A stretch of DNA of 9,075 bases from Acidimicrobiia bacterium. GTDB lineage: Bacteria; Actinomycetota; Acidimicrobiia; UBA5794; UBA11373. Both the position numbers and the translations under genes were made by a program. The notes under the pieces are model-generated. The model searched no databases and was not told where the DNA came from. It saw only the letters and a list, made by a program, of their open reading frames with translations. Positions 6,132 to 9,075 of this stretch are shown piece by piece (position 1 is the stretch's first letter; each line of letters begins with the position of its first letter). The stretch lies in contig JALOLI010000081.1 of assembly GCA_025456165.1 (NCBI GenBank), forward strand, positions 1 to 9,075. Reading direction: 5' to 3'.

Positions 6132-6884
6132 TCACGGTGCGGTCGTTGCGGTGGCCGGCTCCAGCGCTGGCACCGTGATCTCCCAGGCGACGGATCCATC
6201 GGCGTCGTGGGCGCGGACCACGGCCTCTTCGGCGCCGGGCAGCCAGACGGCGAAGCCGCCGGCCAGCAATGTCGCCTCCGCAGTGCCCAGCCGGTCGGTC
6301 GTCACGGTGACCCGAGCCACCGCGGCCTCCAGGCTTCCCTGCAGGAGAGTGGCCGTCTCCCCGTTGATGGTCGCCGAGGCGCCGGCCACCACCGCCGGGG
6401 CTCCGGGCGTGAAGCCCTCTTCGGCGTACTCCGAGGTGGCGACCTGGGACATGAGTCGGTCGCCGTCACGTTCCAGAGTGCAGGTCACCCTCAAGTAGGG
6501 AGACTCAGCCTCAGGCGTCCTCAGGACGGCGAAGCCACCCCGCCCTCGCACGTCGACGGCGGCGAGCTCTAGCCGGCCGGCCGCCTGGGTGATCGGTTCC
6601 GGCCCGGCGGCCCGGGCGGCGGCGATGCAGTCCTGCTCGATGCCGGCCCGGTCGGCTAGGCCGAGCTGGTCGGGGGTCGCCGCCCACGCCGCAGCGGTGC
6701 CGTCCCCGGGTAGGAAACCGACGACCAGGGCAACTGCTGCTACGAGGACCCCGACACCGGCGAGCAGCGCCCGACGGTGACTCGGCGGCCGGAACGCCCG
6801 GTCGTGGGTGACCTGGCCGAACGACCTGCGAAGTAGGTCGGCGGTTTCCTGGTCACGAGGTTCGAGGTCGGTGTCATTCGACAT
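6132..6884 (-). CDS. Single-pass membrane protein in anti-sigma position
   Basis: The 250 residues form a short charged cytoplasmic N-terminus (1-38, with DQETADLLRRSFGQV and an RPPSHRR basic stretch) and one transmembrane helix (about 39-58, LLAGVGVLVAAVALVVGFL). A roughly 190-residue extracytoplasmic domain with two cysteines (Cys86, Cys135) follows. It starts at ATG 6884 inside the end of the sigma-factor gene (11-base overlap), with GGAGG about six bases upstream. Overlap with an ECF sigma gene and this topology fit a membrane anti-sigma factor or co-regulator. No HxxxCxxC zinc anti-sigma motif is present, so the role rests on position and topology alone. The outer domain is not recognised; it reads as beta-rich, with repeated VTV and ATL-type strands. 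Confidence 0.75.
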   Translation of the reverse strand: MSNDTDLEPRDQETADLLRRSFGQVTHDRAFRPPSHRRALLAGVGVLVAAVALVVGFLPGDGTAAAWAATPDQLGLADRAGIEQDCIAAARAAGPEPITQAAGRLELAAVDVRGRGGFAVLRTPEAESPYLRVTCTLERDGDRLMSQVATSEYAEEGFTPGAPAVVAGASATINGETATLLQGSLEAAVARVTVTTDRLGTAEATLLAGGFAVWLPGAEEAVVRAHDADGSVAWEITVPALEPATATTAP

Positions 6885-7362
6885 AGCTTCCCTCCGGGGA
6901 GAAGACGGCCCGTAGGGCGGCAAGGCCGCGCTTGAGGTGGGTGGGAACGGTGCCGGGCGAGATGCCCAGGATGTCGGCGGTCTGCTCGGTGGACAGGTCG
7001 AGGAGGATCCGCAGGGCGACCACGCTGCGCTGGCGGTCGCTGAGGGACCGCAGGCCGGCCAGCACCGCCGGGTCGAACGGCTCATCGGGCAAGGACAGTT
7101 GCTCCCGGCGCACGGCCAGAAACCGCTTGGCGTGGTTGGCCCGGCGCCAGCGGTCCCGGTGCAAGTTGAGGGCGGTGCGCATCAACCACGCCTCGGGCGA
7201 AGGATGATCCGACACCGCCCTCCACTGCTTCCAGGCCCGGGTGAAGGCCTCAGACAACAGGTCGTCGGCTTCCTCCCGGTCGGCCACCGTGGCGAGCAGG
7301 GCACGCAGGCAGCGGTCCTTGGAATCTGCGTAGAAGCCCTCGAAATCCTGCCGCTTGCCCAT
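6874..7362 (-). CDS. ECF-type RNA polymerase sigma factor (sigma-70 family)
   Basis: ECF sigma factors redirect RNA polymerase to a small regulon in response to a signal. The 162 residues have region 2 at about 4-73: FEGFYADSKDRCLRALL, then DREEADDLLSEAFTRAWKQW, the DLxSEAF core-binding and -10-recognition helix pattern. A short linker leads to region 4 at about 100-152: LRSLSDRQRSVVALRILLDLS and the helix-turn-helix TEQTADILGISPGTVPTHLKRGLAALR. Length and domain order are normal for a minimal two-domain ECF protein. ATG 7362 fits the family N-terminus; extending further upstream gives low-quality sequence. It lies 23 bases after the exported repeat protein gene and overlaps the downstream membrane protein gene, so the three form one operon. 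Its target promoters are unknown. Confidence 0.9.
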   Translation of the reverse strand: MGKRQDFEGFYADSKDRCLRALLATVADREEADDLLSEAFTRAWKQWRAVSDHPSPEAWLMRTALNLHRDRWRRANHAKRFLAVRREQLSLPDEPFDPAVLAGLRSLSDRQRSVVALRILLDLSTEQTADILGISPGTVPTHLKRGLAALRAVFSPEGSYVE

Positions 7363-7385
7363 ATCGGTAGCCGCGCCTCTCGGGC

Positions 7386-7856
7386 TCAGCCCTGCTCGTC
7401 GCTGGGGAACGTGCCGGAGGTCATGCCGCTCTCCGGAACGGAAACCTGGCCCTGGAACTGCAGTTCGCCCAGCTCCTGCCCGTGGCCGTCGCAGTCGCCG
7501 TACCTGGAGACCTCCCCCTCGGGGCCCACCACAGCCGTGCACGCGATGTCGCCCGGGCCGGCCGGGATGCCGACTCCCTCGCCGGGATCGAAGGTGCCGG
7601 AGACCTCGCCGGACTCCGGAGCGACGATTTGGCCCCCGTACTCCAGTTCGCCCAGCTCCTGCCCGTGGCCGTCGCAGTCGCCGTACCTGGAGACCTCCCC
7701 CTCGGGGCCCACCACAGCCGCGCAGGAGTGACCGTCGAAGGCGCCCGTCGCCGCCAGGGCCCCCGTGGTGCCCCCGGCCACAAGGAGAAGCCCGGCAAGC
7801 GCCGCCCCCGTGACGACCTTACGGCGCCTGCTCCAGTTGCTGAACCACTTGTTCAT
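7386..7856 (-). CDS. Exported protein with two near-identical Cys-containing repeats
   Basis: This 156-residue protein is not recognised from any named family. Residues 1-36 form an export signal: the basic NWSRRRKVV, a hydrophobic core (17-29), and GALAA as a possible cleavage site. The two arginines before KVV are loosely Tat-like. The mature part is two tandem modules, about 45-89 and 106-150, offset by 61 residues. Each has Cys-x15-Cys (45/61 and 106/122) within AVVGPEGEVSRYGDCDGHG, then QELGEL, then PESGxxSGTF. A disulfide in each module and metal binding by the DCDGHG loop are plausible but unproven. The start is ATG 7856, with GGAG nine bases upstream. It is the first gene of an operon with an ECF sigma factor and a membrane partner, suggesting a signal, sensor or target role at the cell surface. 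Confidence 0.8.
   Translation of the reverse strand: MNKWFSNWSRRRKVVTGAALAGLLLVAGGTTGALAATGAFDGHSCAAVVGPEGEVSRYGDCDGHGQELGELEYGGQIVAPESGEVSGTFDPGEGVGIPAGPGDIACTAVVGPEGEVSRYGDCDGHGQELGELQFQGQVSVPESGMTSGTFPSDEQG
7461..7537. repeat. 77-base direct repeat, copy 1
   Basis: These 77 bases are identical to 7644-7720, at a period of 183 bases (61 codons), inside the exported repeat protein gene. Identity includes third codon positions, so it is DNA-level duplication or gene conversion rather than protein constraint alone. Similarity falls off on both sides, although the protein repeat extends further. Confidence 0.9.
7644..7720. repeat. 77-base direct repeat, copy 2
   Basis: This is the second perfect copy of the 77-base unit at 7461-7537. 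In the minus-strand coding direction it encodes the first, N-terminal module. After the identical block the copies share three of the next four bases and then diverge. Confidence 0.9.

Positions 7857-9075
<1,219 letters not shown>

Noticed and set aside
7461..7720. Two repeat units as a CRISPR array
   Set aside because: Only two 77-base copies exist, both inside a coding frame and producing matching protein modules; no cas genes are present.

Overview
The window is very GC-rich with strongly third-position-GC codons, frequent GTG starts, and at least one apparently leaderless gene preceded by a TAnnnT -10 box. Together with the gene families present, this suggests a high-GC actinobacterium, perhaps an Acidimicrobiia-like lineage. 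That placement is an inference, as no phylogenetic marker gene is present. No tRNA, rRNA, CRISPR array, transposase or phage gene was seen.

Layout. (1) Positions 1-1911, minus strand: an alpha/beta hydrolase followed by a phosphotransferase (APH/ACAD10-like kinase) that runs off the left edge. (2) Positions 1941-3395, plus strand: an AT-rich divergent promoter region, a leader with two perfect hairpins, and an mgtE magnesium-channel gene. The mgtE gene is broken: the cytoplasmic N and CBS domains are in one frame, transmembrane helices 2-5 are in another, and the helix-1 region is missing. (3) Positions 3442-3723, minus strand: a small zinc-ribbon membrane protein. It is divergent from (4), positions 3796-5489, plus strand: a leaderless inorganic-pyrophosphatase-family gene translationally coupled to a membrane-anchored alpha/beta hydrolase. 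(5) Positions 5531-6043, minus strand: a protein resembling the Imm5-like putative immunity family. (6) Positions 6132-7856, minus strand: a three-gene operon of an exported Cys-repeat protein, an ECF-type sigma factor and a single-pass membrane protein in the anti-sigma position. (7) Positions 8182-9075, plus strand: proline iminopeptidase, cut by the right edge, behind a 325-base leader/intergenic region.

How the genes relate. The most coherent unit is the sigma operon: a signal-responsive sigma factor, a membrane partner without the usual zinc anti-sigma motif, and an exported protein built from two copies of a roughly 45-residue Cys-containing module whose DNA is identical over 77 bases. 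Three alpha/beta hydrolases of unrelated subfamilies also lie in the window. The strongest anomaly is the internal deletion and frameshift in mgtE, downstream of an elaborately structured leader.
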